From: Luteimonas marina
GTDB taxonomy: Bacteria; Pseudomonadota; Gammaproteobacteria; Xanthomonadales; Xanthomonadaceae
NCBI RefSeq assembly: GCF_007859325.1
Contig: NZ_VOHK01000004.1
Coordinates: 62,001 to 126,000 of the forward strand
Reading direction: 5' to 3'
DNA: 64,000 nt
Shown one piece after another: positions 42,150 to 52,361 of this stretch. The translations under genes and the position numbers were made by a program. The stretch's first letter is position 1; every line of letters begins with the position of its first letter. Below the pieces are notes generated by a model. That model had not been told where the DNA came from. It did no database searches and saw nothing but the letters and a program-made list of their open reading frames with translations.

Positions 42150-42674
42150 TCAGGCTGCCTTCTGCTGGCCGACCGCGTTGATCACGCGACCGGTCTGCAC
42201 GGCGGGCTCCGAGAGCACGCGGGCCAGCATGGTGGCCGGCTGCGCGATCAGGCCCACCAGCATCGCCAATGCCTGCTCGCGGGTCGGCAGAGACGCCAGG
42301 ACATCCACGTGGGAGCCCGGGTACTTCTGCCCACCCAGCGAAACCAGGCGCGGCTTCAGCTTTTCGGCGGTCTTGGCGAAGTCCTTGATGAGGCGGCCGG
42401 CGGCGCCGGGGTCTTCCTGCGAGAAGGCGTACAGCAGCGGACCGGTCAGCTCGTCCTGGATGACGGCGTAATCGGTGCCTTCCACCGCCCGCGAGACCAG
42501 CGTGTTCTTGGCTACTTTCAGGAACACGCCCGACTGGCGGGCCTTCTTGCGCAGATCGGTCAACTGCTCGACCGTGAGACCCGCGTATTCCGCGGCGACC
42601 AGCGAGTGCGCCTTGCCGGCGACCTCGGCCAGTTCGGCAACGACTTCCTTCTTCTGGTTCAGATTCAGAGCCAT
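42150..42674 (-). CDS. rplJ: 50S ribosomal protein L10
   Basis: A 174-residue stalk base that anchors L7/L12 dimers through its C-terminal helix ([12 protein letters not shown]... to AVGQQKAA). It starts [20 protein letters not shown]. The L10-L12 complex represses its own mRNA in E. coli. The 501-bp gap upstream gives room for such a leader. Confidence 0.96.
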   Translation of the reverse strand: MALNLNQKKEVVAELAEVAGKAHSLVAAEYAGLTVEQLTDLRKKARQSGVFLKVAKNTLVSRAVEGTDYAVIQDELTGPLLYAFSQEDPGAAGRLIKDFAKTAEKLKPRLVSLGGQKYPGSHVDVLASLPTREQALAMLVGLIAQPATMLARVLSEPAVQTGRVINAVGQQKAA

Positions 42675-42756
42675 TGCGCTTCCTCTCTTGCTTCAATTCC
42701 ATCCCCTTGCATCCGCGCGGGGACAGGCCATGGGCCGCACCGGTCCTTCGATGCGG

Positions 42757-42776
42757 GGAACGCCTTGCGGCGTTCC
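42757..42776 (-). promoter_or_regulatory. GNRA-capped hairpin in the rplJ leader (candidate L10 leader)
   Basis: On the minus strand GGAACGCC-GCAA-GGCGTTCC is a perfect 8-bp stem with a GCAA tetraloop about 85 nt before the rplJ ATG. The position fits an L10 autoregulatory leader. The fold was not modelled. Confidence 0.45.
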
Positions 42777-43059
42777 GGTTGGCGGCCGTTTCCAAAAACC
42801 GATCGAATCAATCTCTGGAGGGTCGGCGACCATCTACGCAGGCCCTTTCGTGCTTTCGCAGTCCGGGATTAAGCGGTCTGGCCTGCAACGACGGCGATTC
42901 CCTGCCGTGCCGAGCTTCCGTGCCCGTCGCCGTTGCGGCTTCGACCGCGCCTGCGGTCTTTGACGGCTCCGCGTCGGGCGGTTGCCCTGGCGGTGCCCTC
43001 AAAATCCTGTTCCGAGCGGAGCGAGGGATCTCGTTTCGCTCGGGCACAACTCAAACTAG

Positions 43060-43145
43060 TTTGTCATTCCGACCGGAGGGAGGAATCTGCGTTCAGGTGG
43101 CGCTGAAGAGCGGATCCCTCACTGCGTTCGGGATGACGGATCGTC
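43060..43145. repeat. Degenerate family C-like repeat in the rplA-rplJ gap
   Basis: TTGTCATTCCGACCGGAGGG on one side and CACTGCGTTCGGGATGACGG on the other form a diverged inverted pair related to the element at 58918. It occupies the part of the 501-bp gap nearest rplA. No gene is seen in 42675-43175. Confidence 0.55.
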
Positions 43146-43175
43146 AGCCGCGCGCTGCGCGCGCGGGTCGATCCG

Positions 43176-43874
43176 TCACTTCAAACTCAACGACGACTGG
43201 TCGACGGTCACGCCGGGACCCATCGTCGAGCTGACCGAGATCTTCTGCAGGTACTGGCCCTTCGACGTCGCCGGCTTGGCCTTGACCAGGTCCTGCAGCA
43301 GCGCGTTCAGGTTTTCCTTCAGGCGATCGGCCTCGAAGTCGGCCTTGCCGATCGTGCAGTGGATGATGCCGGCCTTGTCGGTGCGGTAGCGCACCTGGCC
43401 GCCCTTGGCGTTCTTCACCGCCTCGCCCGGGTTCGGGGACACGGTGCCGACCTTCGGGTTCGGCATCAGGCCGCGCGGACCGAGCACGGTGCCGAGCTTG
43501 CCGACCACGCGCATCGCGTCCGGCGTGGCGATGACCACGTCATAGTTCAGCTCGCCGCCCTGCATGCGCTCGGCCAGGTCGTCCATGCCGACCGCGTCGG
43601 CGCCCGCGGCCAGGGCCTCGTCGGCCTTGGCGCCAGCCGGGGCGAACACCGCCACGCGCACGCTCTTGCCGGTGCCCTGCGGCAGCACGGTCGAGCCGCG
43701 CACCTGCTGGTCCGACTTCTTGGCGTCGACGCCAAGGCGGACGGCGACGTCCACGGCCTCGACGAACTTGGTCTTGCTGTTGTCCTTGACGATCTTCAGC
43801 GCTTCGTCAATCGCGTAGGCCTTGCCCGGGACGACCGCGGCCTTGATGTTCTTCTGTCGCTTGGTCTGTGCCAT
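43176..43874 (-). CDS. rplA: 50S ribosomal protein L1
   Basis: A 232-residue mobile-stalk protein and, in E. coli, repressor of rplKA. It has [20 protein letters not shown] and the signature [20 protein letters not shown]. It lies 4 bp after rplK. Confidence 0.96.
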   Translation of the reverse strand: MAQTKRQKNIKAAVVPGKAYAIDEALKIVKDNSKTKFVEAVDVAVRLGVDAKKSDQQVRGSTVLPQGTGKSVRVAVFAPAGAKADEALAAGADAVGMDDLAERMQGGELNYDVVIATPDAMRVVGKLGTVLGPRGLMPNPKVGTVSPNPGEAVKNAKGGQVRYRTDKAGIIHCTIGKADFEADRLKENLNALLQDLVKAKPATSKGQYLQKISVSSTMGPGVTVDQSSLSLK

Positions 43875-43878
43875 GGTC

Positions 43879-44307
43879 TCAGCCCTCCACCGTCAGGCCC
43901 ATCGAACGGGCCGAGCCCGCGATGGTGCGTACCGCCGCGTCCAGGTCGGCCGCGGTCAGGTCGGGTTCCTTCGCCTTGGCGATTTCCTCGAGCTGCTTGC
44001 GGGTGACCTTGCCCACCTTCTCGGTGTTCGGGCGCTTGGAGCCGGACTGCACGCCCGACGCCTTCTTCAACAGGATCGTCGCGGGCGGCGTCTTGGTGAT
44101 GAAGGTGAAGGTGCGGTCCGAATACGCGGTGATCACGGTCGGGATCGGCAGACCCGGCTCGAGCTTCTGCGTGGCGGCGTTGAACGCCTTGCAGAACTCC
44201 ATGATGTTCAGGCCGCGCTGGCCGAGCGCAGGACCCACCGGCGGCGAGGGATTCGCCTGCCCGGCCTTGACCTGCAACTTGATGTAACCGATGACTTTCT
44301 TTGCCAT
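43879..44307 (-). CDS. rplK: 50S ribosomal protein L11
   Basis: A 142-residue GTPase-centre protein. It starts [20 protein letters not shown], with the conserved [20 protein letters not shown] in the N-domain and the C-terminal RNA-binding domain ending [12 protein letters not shown]. First in the rplKAJL-rpoBC unit, with a promoter 170 bp upstream. Confidence 0.96.
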   Translation of the reverse strand: MAKKVIGYIKLQVKAGQANPSPPVGPALGQRGLNIMEFCKAFNAATQKLEPGLPIPTVITAYSDRTFTFITKTPPATILLKKASGVQSGSKRPNTEKVGKVTRKQLEEIAKAKEPDLTAADLDAAVRTIAGSARSMGLTVEG

Positions 44308-44474
44308 TGCTCTGGACTCTCCGGGTGCAAGCGCCGTTCAGGCTCCCCATCGGACCGGGAACACATCCATCAAGGGCAGCACGCGTCCCGGCGTCGCGTG
44401 TGCCCCGTCCGCGCGAAAGGCCGCACGTGCGGCGGCCAGCGGTTCGCCCGGCTTCCCGGGCGGGGGAGCCGGCT

Positions 44475-44504
44475 AGTATAGCGGGTTTCCGGGCCCTGTG
44501 TCAG
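44475..44504 (-). promoter_or_regulatory. rplK operon promoter
   Basis: Minus-strand -35 CTGACA (44499-44504) and -10 TATACT (44475-44480), spacer 18 bp. It sits immediately after the nusG stop. A perfect palindrome GCCGCAC/GTGCGGC (44420-44433) follows in the leader of about 160 nt. Confidence 0.7.
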
Positions 44505-44523
44505 CCCGGGCCGCCCAGGTGGC

Positions 44524-45117
44524 TCAGGCCTTCTCGACCTGGCCGAATTCGAGCTCGACCGGGGTCGAGCGGCCGAAGATCAGCACCGCCACGCGCAGGC
44601 GGCTCTTCTCGTAGTTGACTTCCTCGACCACGCCGTTGAAGTCGTTGAACGGGCCGTCGACCACGCGGACCATCTGGCCCGGCTCGAACAGCACCTTGGG
44701 ACGGGGCTTCTCGACGCCTTCCTGGACCCGGTCCAGGATCGCGGCGGCCTCTTCGTCGCGGATCGGCAGCGGGCGGTCGGCGGTACCGCCGATGAAACCC
44801 ATCACCTTCGGGGTTTCCTTGACCAGGTGCCAGCTCTCGCTGTCCATCCGCGGGATGCCGGCCTCGTCGTGGGTCGTGATCTGCACCAGCACGTAGCCGG
44901 GGAAGAACTTGCGCTCGGAACGGCGCTTCTGGCCGGAGCGCATCTCCACCACTTCCTCGGTCGGGACCAGCACGTCGCCGAACTTGTCCTGCATCTGCGC
45001 GCGGGCAATGCGGTCGCGCAGCGCCTGCGCCACCGACTTCTCGAAGCCGGAGTACGCATGCACCACGTACCAACGCTTGACGCCTTCCGCTTCCATCAAA
45101 ACCGTGTCTCCCGTCAT
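44524..45117 (-). CDS. nusG: Transcription termination/antitermination factor NusG
   Basis: 197 residues: NGN domain (about 14-120, [20 protein letters not shown]) and C-terminal KOW domain (about 140-195, [20 protein letters not shown]). It couples RNA polymerase to Rho or the ribosome through S10. The ATG at 45117 overlaps the secE stop (ATGA); an internal ATG at 45096 gives the length more usual for the family, so the true start is uncertain by seven codons. Confidence 0.94.
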   Translation of the reverse strand: MTGDTVLMEAEGVKRWYVVHAYSGFEKSVAQALRDRIARAQMQDKFGDVLVPTEEVVEMRSGQKRRSERKFFPGYVLVQITTHDEAGIPRMDSESWHLVKETPKVMGFIGGTADRPLPIRDEEAAAILDRVQEGVEKPRPKVLFEPGQMVRVVDGPFNDFNGVVEEVNYEKSRLRVAVLIFGRSTPVELEFGQVEKA

Positions 45118-45494
45118 TGCCCGAGGAACAGCCGCACCAGCCACTGGATGACCGTGTCGAAGCCGGCCAGCAACAGCGCGATGATGACCACGACGATCAT
45201 CACCACCCAGGTCATGCGCATGGCTTCCTGGCGCGTCGGCCAGACCACCTTGCGCAGCTCGAAGCGCGATTCGGACAGGAATTCGCGCGTCTGGTGGCCC
45301 TTGGTGCTGGCCATGAACACGGCCAGGCCGGCGACCACGCCCGCGACCACCGCGCCGACCCGGGCGGGCGTCGGCCACTGGCTCTCGAACCAGTAGAACG
45401 CGAACACGCCGGCGGCGACCAGCAGCAGCGCCAGCGCGTACTTGACGATGTCGCCGGCGGAGGCGGTTCCGGGTTGTTCGACTCTGCTGTTCAC
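45114..45494 (-). CDS. secE: Preprotein translocase subunit SecE
   Basis: 126 residues with three hydrophobic segments (about 16-34, 42-60 and 95-118) and the conserved cytosolic amphipathic region [20 protein letters not shown]. The GTG at 45494 is preferred: the frame stays open to 45542, but that would run into tRNA-Trp (45513-45588). Only 18 bp separate the tRNA 3' end from this start. Coupled to nusG by a 4-nt overlap. Confidence 0.9.
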   Translation of the reverse strand: MNSRVEQPGTASAGDIVKYALALLLVAAGVFAFYWFESQWPTPARVGAVVAGVVAGLAVFMASTKGHQTREFLSESRFELRKVVWPTRQEAMRMTWVVMIVVVIIALLLAGFDTVIQWLVRLFLGQ

Positions 45495-45512
45495 TCGACT
45501 CGCTACTCTGGG

Positions 45513-45588
<76 letters not shown>

Positions 45589-45690
45589 ATTGCTTCGATC
45601 CGACCGTCGGCCTGACCACTGGTTCCGTAAAAGGCGACGGCGGCTTGCGCCGCCTTGCCTTGTTCTGCCCTTCCCCGGCATGACCGGGGA

Positions 45691-45720
45691 GGCTGGATCC
45701 CCGCTTTCGCGGGGATGACG
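45691..45720. repeat. Half copy of repeat family B behind tuf2
   Basis: GGCTGGATCCCCGCTTTCGC followed by GGGGATGACG is identical to 28051-28080 behind tuf1. The left half found at tuf1 is missing here. Confidence 0.75.
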
Positions 45721-45759
45721 TTCGGCTAGCCACGCGCCTGTGGCGCGTGGAGCCTCACG
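45721..45759 (-). terminator. 3' hairpin cassette of tuf2
   Basis: Hairpin CCACGCGCC-aca-GGCGCGTGG directly after the tuf2 TGA and CGTGAGGCT; same as behind tuf1 and rplL apart from the loop. Confidence 0.55.
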
Positions 45760-46950
<1,191 letters not shown>

Positions 46951-47038
46951 GACTGTCTATCTCGCTGACGGTTGTATGAATGACTGCTGGTGGAAAGTCC
47001 GGCCCGGGGCCGGACGCTTGCGGACGGATCCGCAGGGA

Positions 47039-47114
47039 TGGTGCTCACGAATGGAATCGAACCATCGACCTCCTCCTTACCAAGGAGGTGCTCTACCGAC
47101 TGAGCTACGTGAGC
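47039..47114 (-). tRNA. tRNA-Thr (GGT anticodon)
   Basis: 76 nt with encoded CCA. Acceptor GCTCACG/CGTGAGC, T-loop TTCGATT, anticodon loop TTGGTAA. Third in the tRNA operon, upstream of tuf2. Confidence 0.96.
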
Positions 47115-47161
47115 GTTGAACTTGTGGTGCGTTTCGCGCGGATTCAAGCAAAAGCAGGCAA

Positions 47162-47235
<74 letters not shown>

Positions 47236-47267
47236 GCCGCGCGGAACCTCGTGCTTGCGTGTGGGAC

Positions 47268-47353
47268 TGGTGGAGGGAGGTGGATTCGAACCACCGAAGG
47301 CGTAAGCCAGCAGATTTACAGTCTGCCCCCGTTGGCCGCTTGGGTATCCCTCC
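47268..47353 (-). tRNA. tRNA-Tyr (GTA anticodon)
   Basis: 86 nt with encoded CCA and the long class II variable arm. Acceptor GGAGGGA/TCCCTCC, anticodon loop CTGTAAA. First gene of the tRNA-tuf2 transcript. Confidence 0.96.
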
Positions 47354-47385
47354 GGTCGTCGCGCAAACCTGTGAAACAGCCCGTT

Positions 47386-47414
47386 ATTTTGACGACGCGG
47401 CATGGCCCTGTCAA
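47386..47414 (-). promoter_or_regulatory. Promoter of the tRNA-tuf2 operon
   Basis: Minus-strand -35 TTGACA (47409-47414, perfect) and -10 CAAAAT (47386-47391) with a 17-bp spacer, about 33 bp before tRNA-Tyr. Confidence 0.7.
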
Positions 47415-47451
47415 CGCGCATTTGCGGCGTTTGCGCGTCCGGTGAACGCGC

Positions 47452-47467
47452 CTGCCGGGCCCGGCAG
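47452..47467 (-). terminator. Palindrome after ychF, possible terminator
   Basis: CTGCCGGG/CCCGGCAG is a perfect 16-nt palindrome between the ychF stop and the tRNA promoter. There is no T-run. Confidence 0.35.
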
Positions 47468-47489
47468 CGGAATCCGGGGCGGGCCGGCG

Positions 47490-48581
47490 TCAGACGTTGA
47501 AGCGGAAGTGCAGGACGTCGCCCTCCTGGACCCGGTATTCCTTGCCCTCCAGCCGCAGCCGGCCGGCCTCGCGGGCCCCGGCTTCGCCCCGGTACCGGAT
47601 GAAATCCTCGTAGGCGATGGTTTCGGCGCGGATGAAGCCCTTCTCGAAATCGGTGTGGATCACGGCGGCCGCCTGCGGGGCGGTGGCGCCCGCCTTCACG
47701 GTCCAGGCGCGGACTTCCTTCACGCCGGCGGTGAAGTAGGTCTGCAGGCCGAGCAGCCGGTAGGCGGCCCGGATGACCCGGTTCAGGCCCGGCTCGTCCA
47801 GGCCATAGCTGGACAGCATCTCGTCGCGGTCGGCATCCTCGAGCTGGCTCAGCTCCTCCTCGATCGCGGCCGAGACCGGCACGACCTCGGCACCCTCGCC
47901 CGCCGCGCGGGCGCGGACCGCGTCCAGGTGCGGATTGCCCTCGAAGCCGTCCTCGAGCACGTTGGCGATGTACAGCACCGGCTTCATGGTCAGCAGGAAC
48001 AGCTCGCGCACCAGCGGGCGCTCCTCGTCGGCCAGCGCCACCGAGCGCGCCGGACGCCCCTCGTCGAGCGCGGCGCGCAGCTTCTGCAGCACCTCGATCC
48101 GCGCCTTCGCGTCCTTGTCGCCGCTCTTGGCCACGCGCTCATGGCGGGCAATGGCCTTGTCCACCGTGTCCAGGTCCGCCAGGGCGAGTTCGGTGTCGAT
48201 GGTGTCGATGTCGGCGATCGGGTCGACCCGGTTGGCGACGTGGATCACGTCCGGGTGCTCGAAGCAGCGCACCACGTGGGTGATCGCATCGACCTCGCGG
48301 ATGTGCGCCAGGAACTTGTTGCCCAGCCCTTCGCCGCTGGCCGCACCGGCGACCAGGCCGGCGATGTCGACGAACTCGACCGCGGTCGGGACCACGCGCT
48401 CGGGCTTGACGATCTCCGCCAGCGCGCCCAGCCGCGGGTCCGGCACCGGCACCACGCCGACGTTCGGCTCGATCGTGCAGAACGGGAAATTGGCCGCGGC
48501 GATGCCCGCCTTGGTCAGCGCGTTGAAAAGGGTCGACTTGCCGACGTTCGGCAGGCCGACGATGCCGCATTGGATGCCCAT
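47490..48581 (-). CDS. ychF: Redox-regulated ribosome-binding ATPase YchF
   Basis: A 363-residue Obg-family protein that prefers ATP. P-loop GLPNVGKST at 9-17, switch region [17 protein letters not shown], a coiled-coil insert (about 130-200), and a C-terminal TGS-like domain ending [13 protein letters not shown]. It neighbours pth, as in most gammaproteobacteria. A family D repeat separates the two. Confidence 0.95.
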   Translation of the reverse strand: MGIQCGIVGLPNVGKSTLFNALTKAGIAAANFPFCTIEPNVGVVPVPDPRLGALAEIVKPERVVPTAVEFVDIAGLVAGAASGEGLGNKFLAHIREVDAITHVVRCFEHPDVIHVANRVDPIADIDTIDTELALADLDTVDKAIARHERVAKSGDKDAKARIEVLQKLRAALDEGRPARSVALADEERPLVRELFLLTMKPVLYIANVLEDGFEGNPHLDAVRARAAGEGAEVVPVSAAIEEELSQLEDADRDEMLSSYGLDEPGLNRVIRAAYRLLGLQTYFTAGVKEVRAWTVKAGATAPQAAAVIHTDFEKGFIRAETIAYEDFIRYRGEAGAREAGRLRLEGKEYRVQEGDVLHFRFNV

Positions 48582-48589
48582 GGGGTGTC

Positions 48590-48670
48590 CGTGATTGGTG
48601 ATTCGTGATTGGTGATTCGAAAGAGCGGGTTGCAGGCCTCTTCAAATCACCAATCACCAATCACGAATTA
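48590..48670. repeat. Family D inverted repeat containing the pth stop codon
   Basis: GTGATTGGTGATTCGTGATT on the left faces AATCACCAATCACCAATCAC on the right, with about 20 nt between. The right arm runs into the pth stop codon (TAA, 48668-48670). Confidence 0.75.
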
Positions 48671-49249
48671 CGGCTTTCCCGTATGCAGCCGCTTCATCGC
48701 CTCGTTGAAGTCACCCTTCACCGCCAGCGGCAGCACGTCCAGCGCGTCGTCGATGGCGCGGTTGATCAGGATGTCGTCGTCGTTGCCCGGACGCCCCAGC
48801 ACCCACGAGGTCACGCGGTCCTTGTGCCCGGGATGGCCGATGCCGATGCGCAGGCGGTGGAACCTGCCGTGGCCGAGCAGCTTCATCGTGTCGCGCAGGC
48901 CGTTCTGGCCGCCGTGGCCGCCGTCGAACTTCAGCCGCGCCGCGCCGGGCGGCAGGTCCAGCTCGTCGTGCGCGAGCAGCGCCTGCTCCGGCTCGATCTT
49001 CCAGTAGCGCAGCGCCGCGGCGACCGACTTGCCGCTGAGGTTCATGAACGTCGCCGGCTTGAGCAGCCACAGCGGGCGGCCTGCGAAGTCGATCTTCGCG
49101 GTTTCGCCGAACAGCTTGCTTTCGATGCCGAAGCGGGCGCCCGCCTTGTCTGCGAGCGCGTCGACAAAACGGAACCCGGCGTTGTGCCGGGTCCGCTCGT
49201 GTTCCCGGCCCGGGTTGCCCAGGCCGACGATGAGACGCAATCCTTCCAT
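48668..49249 (-). CDS. pth: Peptidyl-tRNA hydrolase
   Basis: A 193-residue enzyme that recycles peptidyl-tRNA from stalled ribosomes. GLGNPGREHERTRHNAGF contains the catalytic His (residue 22) and Asn, and HDELDLPPGAARLKFDGGHG the catalytic Asp. It lies downstream of rplY in the usual order, with a 119-bp gap containing GC-rich hairpins. Confidence 0.95.
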   Translation of the reverse strand: MEGLRLIVGLGNPGREHERTRHNAGFRFVDALADKAGARFGIESKLFGETAKIDFAGRPLWLLKPATFMNLSGKSVAAALRYWKIEPEQALLAHDELDLPPGAARLKFDGGHGGQNGLRDTMKLLGHGRFHRLRIGIGHPGHKDRVTSWVLGRPGNDDDILINRAIDDALDVLPLAVKGDFNEAMKRLHTGKP

Positions 49250-49368
49250 CGGGACGTTGCCGGGCCGCAGGGAGGGGCCTCCGGGGGCGGGGGCGCGGTG
49301 AAGCGCTACCGCGAACCGGAGGAGATCCCTCGCCTGTGGCTCGGAATGACCTTCGCCTCAGGCGAAGG

Positions 49369-50037
49369 TCACTTTTCGTCGTCCTTGGAGACCTTGCTGG
49401 CCGGCACTTCGGCGCCCTCGCCTTCGGCCTCGTCGCCCTCGGCTTCGCCGGTATCCACGCGGCCATGCTTGGCGACCACGACCGCAACGTCGTGCTCCTT
49501 GCCGAGCTTGAGCTCGGGGATCTCGACGCCCTCGGGCAGCTTGAGGTCGGACAGGTGGACGATGTCACCGACCGACAGCTCGGCCAGGTCGACCGCGATG
49601 TGCTCGGGCAGGTTCCCGGGCAGGCACTCGATGGTGACTTCGGTCAGCTCGTGCATGACGACCACCTCGGAGGACTTGCCGGCCGGCGACTTGTCCTCGT
49701 TGAGGAAGTGCAGCGGCACCGCGGTGCGCAGCGTCTCGTTCTCGTTCACGCGCTGGAAGTCCAGGTGCATGATCAGCTGCTTGTACGGGTGGCGCTGCAT
49801 GTCGCGCAGCAGGACCTTCTGGACGTCGCCGCCCAGGCTCAGGTCCAGGATCGACGAGTAGAACCACTCGTTCTGGCTGGCCAGCCACACCGGCTCGTGG
49901 TCGAGCTGGATGTTGACCGGGTTGAGATCGCCACCGTAGACGATGGCCGGGATCTTGCCCGCGTGGCGAAGGCGGCGGCTCGCACCCTTCCCTTCGTCCT
50001 CGCGGCGTTCGACCTTGATTTCGTGCGTCGTTGCCAT
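49369..50037 (-). CDS. rplY: 50S ribosomal protein L25/general stress protein Ctc
   Basis: 222 residues. The N-terminal L25 domain (about 1-95) binds 5S rRNA, and a C-terminal TL5-like domain (about 100-190) is followed by an acidic tail (GEAEGDEAEGEGAEVPA). Enteric L25 lacks the second domain. It lies between prs and pth. Confidence 0.93.
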   Translation of the reverse strand: MATTHEIKVERREDEGKGASRRLRHAGKIPAIVYGGDLNPVNIQLDHEPVWLASQNEWFYSSILDLSLGGDVQKVLLRDMQRHPYKQLIMHLDFQRVNENETLRTAVPLHFLNEDKSPAGKSSEVVVMHELTEVTIECLPGNLPEHIAVDLAELSVGDIVHLSDLKLPEGVEIPELKLGKEHDVAVVVAKHGRVDTGEAEGDEAEGEGAEVPASKVSKDDEK

Positions 50038-50118
50038 GTTGTTTCACTCTCTTTCGTTGCGATGATCCGCCTCGCGGCGGTTTTGGTGACTCTTCCGCGA
50101 CCAGAAGAGCCGTTGGAA

Positions 50119-50212
50119 ATGCGGGGATTGGGGACTGGGGATTAGGGATTGGGCAGAGCAAAACCGCCTTTCCAAATTCCTAATCCCTGGTCCCCAATCC
50201 CTGCCCTAATCC
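50119..50212. repeat. Family D-like inverted repeat containing the prs stop codon
   Basis: GGGGATTGGGGACTGGGGAT on the left faces CCTGGTCCCCAATCCCTGCC on the right. The right arm contains the prs stop TAG (50206-50208). The unit GGGATTGGGGA is a variant of the GTGATTGGTGA type. Confidence 0.7.
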
Positions 50213-51165
50213 AGATACAGCGAACTGACCGACTCCCCGAACGCGACCCGGCGGATCGTCTCGGCCAGCATCTCGGCGACGCTGAGCTGGCGGATCCTGC
50301 CGCAGGCCCTGGCGTTCTCCGACAGCGGGATGGTGTCGGTGACCACCAGTTCGTCGAGCGTCGAACGGGTGATGTTGTCGATGGCCGCGCCCGACAGCAC
50401 CGGGTGGGTGCAGTAGGCGACGACCTTGTTGGCGCCGTTGGCCTTGAGGGCCCCCGCCGCCGCGCACAGCGTTCCTGCGGTGTCGACGATGTCGTCGACC
50501 AGCACGCAGGTCTTGCCTTCCACGTCGCCGATGATGTTCATCACCGTGGCGACGTTGGCCTTCGGCCGGCGCTTGTCGATGATCGCGAGGTCCGCGTCGT
50601 CGAGGCGCTTGGCGATGGCCCTGGCGCGCACGACGCCGCCGACGTCGGGCGAGACCACGATCAGGTTGTCGGTGCCGTGCGCGCGCCAGATGTCGGCGAG
50701 CAGCAGCGGCGAGGCGTACACGTTGTCGACCGGAATGTCGAAGAAGCCCTGGATCTGGTCGGCGTGCAGGTCGACTGTCAGCAGCCCGTCGGCGCCGGCG
50801 GCGGTGAACATCCGCGCCGCCAGCTTGGCCGTGATCGGCACCCGCGACGAACGCATCCGCCGGTCCTGCCGCGCGTAGCCGAAGTACGGCACCACCGCCG
50901 TCACCGAGGCCGCCGAGGCGCGCTTGAGCGCGTCGATCAGCGCCAGCAGCTCCATCAGGTGCTCGGCCGTGGGCGCGTTGGTCGGCTGGATGACGAACAC
51001 GTCCTGCCGCCGCACGTTCTCCTCGATTTCGACCTGCACCTCGCCGTCCGAGAACGTCGAGACCAGCGCCTTGCCCTGCCGGACCCCGAGCTCGCGACAC
51101 ACCGCCTGCGCCAGCGGCCTGTTCGCATTGCCCGAGAAGATCAACAGGTTCCGATCTTCTTTCAT
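50206..51165 (-). CDS. prs: Ribose-phosphate pyrophosphokinase
   Basis: A 319-residue enzyme making PRPP from ribose-5-phosphate and ATP for nucleotide, His and Trp synthesis. It has [20 protein letters not shown], the flexible-loop region [28 protein letters not shown], and the PRPP-binding [15 protein letters not shown]. Complete. Preceded by tRNA-Gln. Confidence 0.96.
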   Translation of the reverse strand: MKEDRNLLIFSGNANRPLAQAVCRELGVRQGKALVSTFSDGEVQVEIEENVRRQDVFVIQPTNAPTAEHLMELLALIDALKRASAASVTAVVPYFGYARQDRRMRSSRVPITAKLAARMFTAAGADGLLTVDLHADQIQGFFDIPVDNVYASPLLLADIWRAHGTDNLIVVSPDVGGVVRARAIAKRLDDADLAIIDKRRPKANVATVMNIIGDVEGKTCVLVDDIVDTAGTLCAAAGALKANGANKVVAYCTHPVLSGAAIDNITRSTLDELVVTDTIPLSENARACGRIRQLSVAEMLAETIRRVAFGESVSSLYLD

Positions 51166-51206
51166 GTCTTGCTACTCCGCTTCGCTCTGACCGTGCGGGA
51201 TGGAAT

Positions 51207-51301
51207 GGTGATTGGTCATTGGTGATTTCGTGATTGGAAAAAAGCAACGACGCCTGTATTTCTGCTTTTACGAATCACCCATCACGAATCACCAATCACC
51301 G
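51207..51301. repeat. Family D inverted repeat between tRNA-Gln and prs
   Basis: GTGATTGGTCATTGGTGATT on the left and AATCACCCATCACGAATCAC on the right surround a 35-nt centre. It lies 6 bp downstream of the tRNA 3' end. Confidence 0.75.
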
Positions 51302-51307
51302 CTCTTC

Positions 51308-51383
51308 TGGCAGGGGCGGCAGGATTCGAACCTGCGCATGCCGGGATCAAAACCCGGTGCCTTAACCGCTTGGCGACGCCCCT
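51308..51383 (-). tRNA. tRNA-Gln (TTG anticodon)
   Basis: 76 nt with encoded CCA. Acceptor AGGGGCG/CGCCCCT, D-arm GCCAAGCGGTTAAGGC, anticodon loop TTTTGAT. It lies between ispE and prs, flanked on both sides by family D repeats. Confidence 0.96.
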
Positions 51384-51394
51384 GTTGTGGGGCC

Positions 51395-51487
51395 GTGATT
51401 CGTGATGGGTGATTCGTGATTGGAAAAAGCAACGGCACAAGGCCTTTGCGCTTCCACGAATCACCCATCACGAATCACCAATTACGG
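51395..51487. repeat. Family D inverted repeat encoding the end of ispE
   Basis: GTGATTCGTGATGGGTGATT on the left and AATCACCCATCACGAATCAC on the right. The right arm encodes the last residues of IspE (VIGDS) and its TGA at 51468-51470. Confidence 0.8.
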
Positions 51488-52358
51488 CATTTCCTTCGAG
51501 CGCCTCCAGCAAGGGCGAACGCGCCGCACCCGCGGCCACCCAGGCCTTGAGCGAGGACGGCAACGCCGCCAGCGCGGCCTCGGCGGATTCGCGCGTGGCG
51601 AATTCGACGAAGCAGCCGCTGCCCGACCCGGTCAACCGCGGCGTGCCGATCCGCGCCAGCGCGGCGAACGCCGCCTCGACGGCGGGTTCGCGGCGGCGCA
51701 GCACCGGCTCGAACGCATTGCCGAGCCCAGCTCCCGAAACGAAGTCCGATATTGTCGCGGGTGCGGCATTTCGCGTCAATTCAGGGGCTTGGAACAGGGC
51801 CGCGGTGGCCGCGTGCACGCCCGGATCGACCAGCACGTACCAGGCCGGCGGCAGCGCGACCGGGGTCAGCACCTCGCCCACGCCTTCGGCCCAGGCGTTC
51901 TCGCCGCGGACGAAGACCGGCACGTCGGCGCCCAGCCGCAGGCCCAGCGCGGCCAGCCGGTCGACGCCGAGGTTGAGCCCCCAGAGCCGGTCCAGCGCGC
52001 GCAGCACGGTGGCCGCGTTCGAGGAACCACCGCCGAAGCCGGCGCCGGCCGGGATGCGTTTTTCGACGGAAATGTCGGCACCTTGGCGGGAATTGGCTTC
52101 CGATTGCAGCAATCCGGCCGCGCGCACCAGCAGGTCGTCGGCCTCCGCGACCCCCGCCACCGATGCGCCCACCCGGCGGACGATGCCGTCGTCGCGCGAC
52201 CGCAGGCGGACGGTGTCGCCCCAGTCCAGCATCCGGAACACGGTCTGCAGCTCGTGATAGCCGTCGGGCCGGCGGCGCGGGATGCGCAGGAACAGGTTCA
52301 GCTTGGCCGGGGCCGGCCAGGACGACCAGCCGTCGGCGGGCGCGGGATCGACGGCCAT
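51468..52358 (-). CDS. ispE: 4-diphosphocytidyl-2-C-methyl-D-erythritol kinase
   Basis: A 296-residue GHMP kinase of the MEP isoprenoid pathway. [13 protein letters not shown] at the N-terminus, the ATP loop [20 protein letters not shown] near 110-130, and [12 protein letters not shown] near the C-terminus. The final five or so residues are encoded by an inverted repeat, so the original C-terminus has been replaced or extended. It follows lolB by 3 bp. Confidence 0.94.
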   Translation of the reverse strand: MAVDPAPADGWSSWPAPAKLNLFLRIPRRRPDGYHELQTVFRMLDWGDTVRLRSRDDGIVRRVGASVAGVAEADDLLVRAAGLLQSEANSRQGADISVEKRIPAGAGFGGGSSNAATVLRALDRLWGLNLGVDRLAALGLRLGADVPVFVRGENAWAEGVGEVLTPVALPPAWYVLVDPGVHAATAALFQAPELTRNAAPATISDFVSGAGLGNAFEPVLRRREPAVEAAFAALARIGTPRLTGSGSGCFVEFATRESAEAALAALPSSLKAWVAAGAARSPLLEALEGNAVIGDS

Positions 52359-52361
52359 GGC

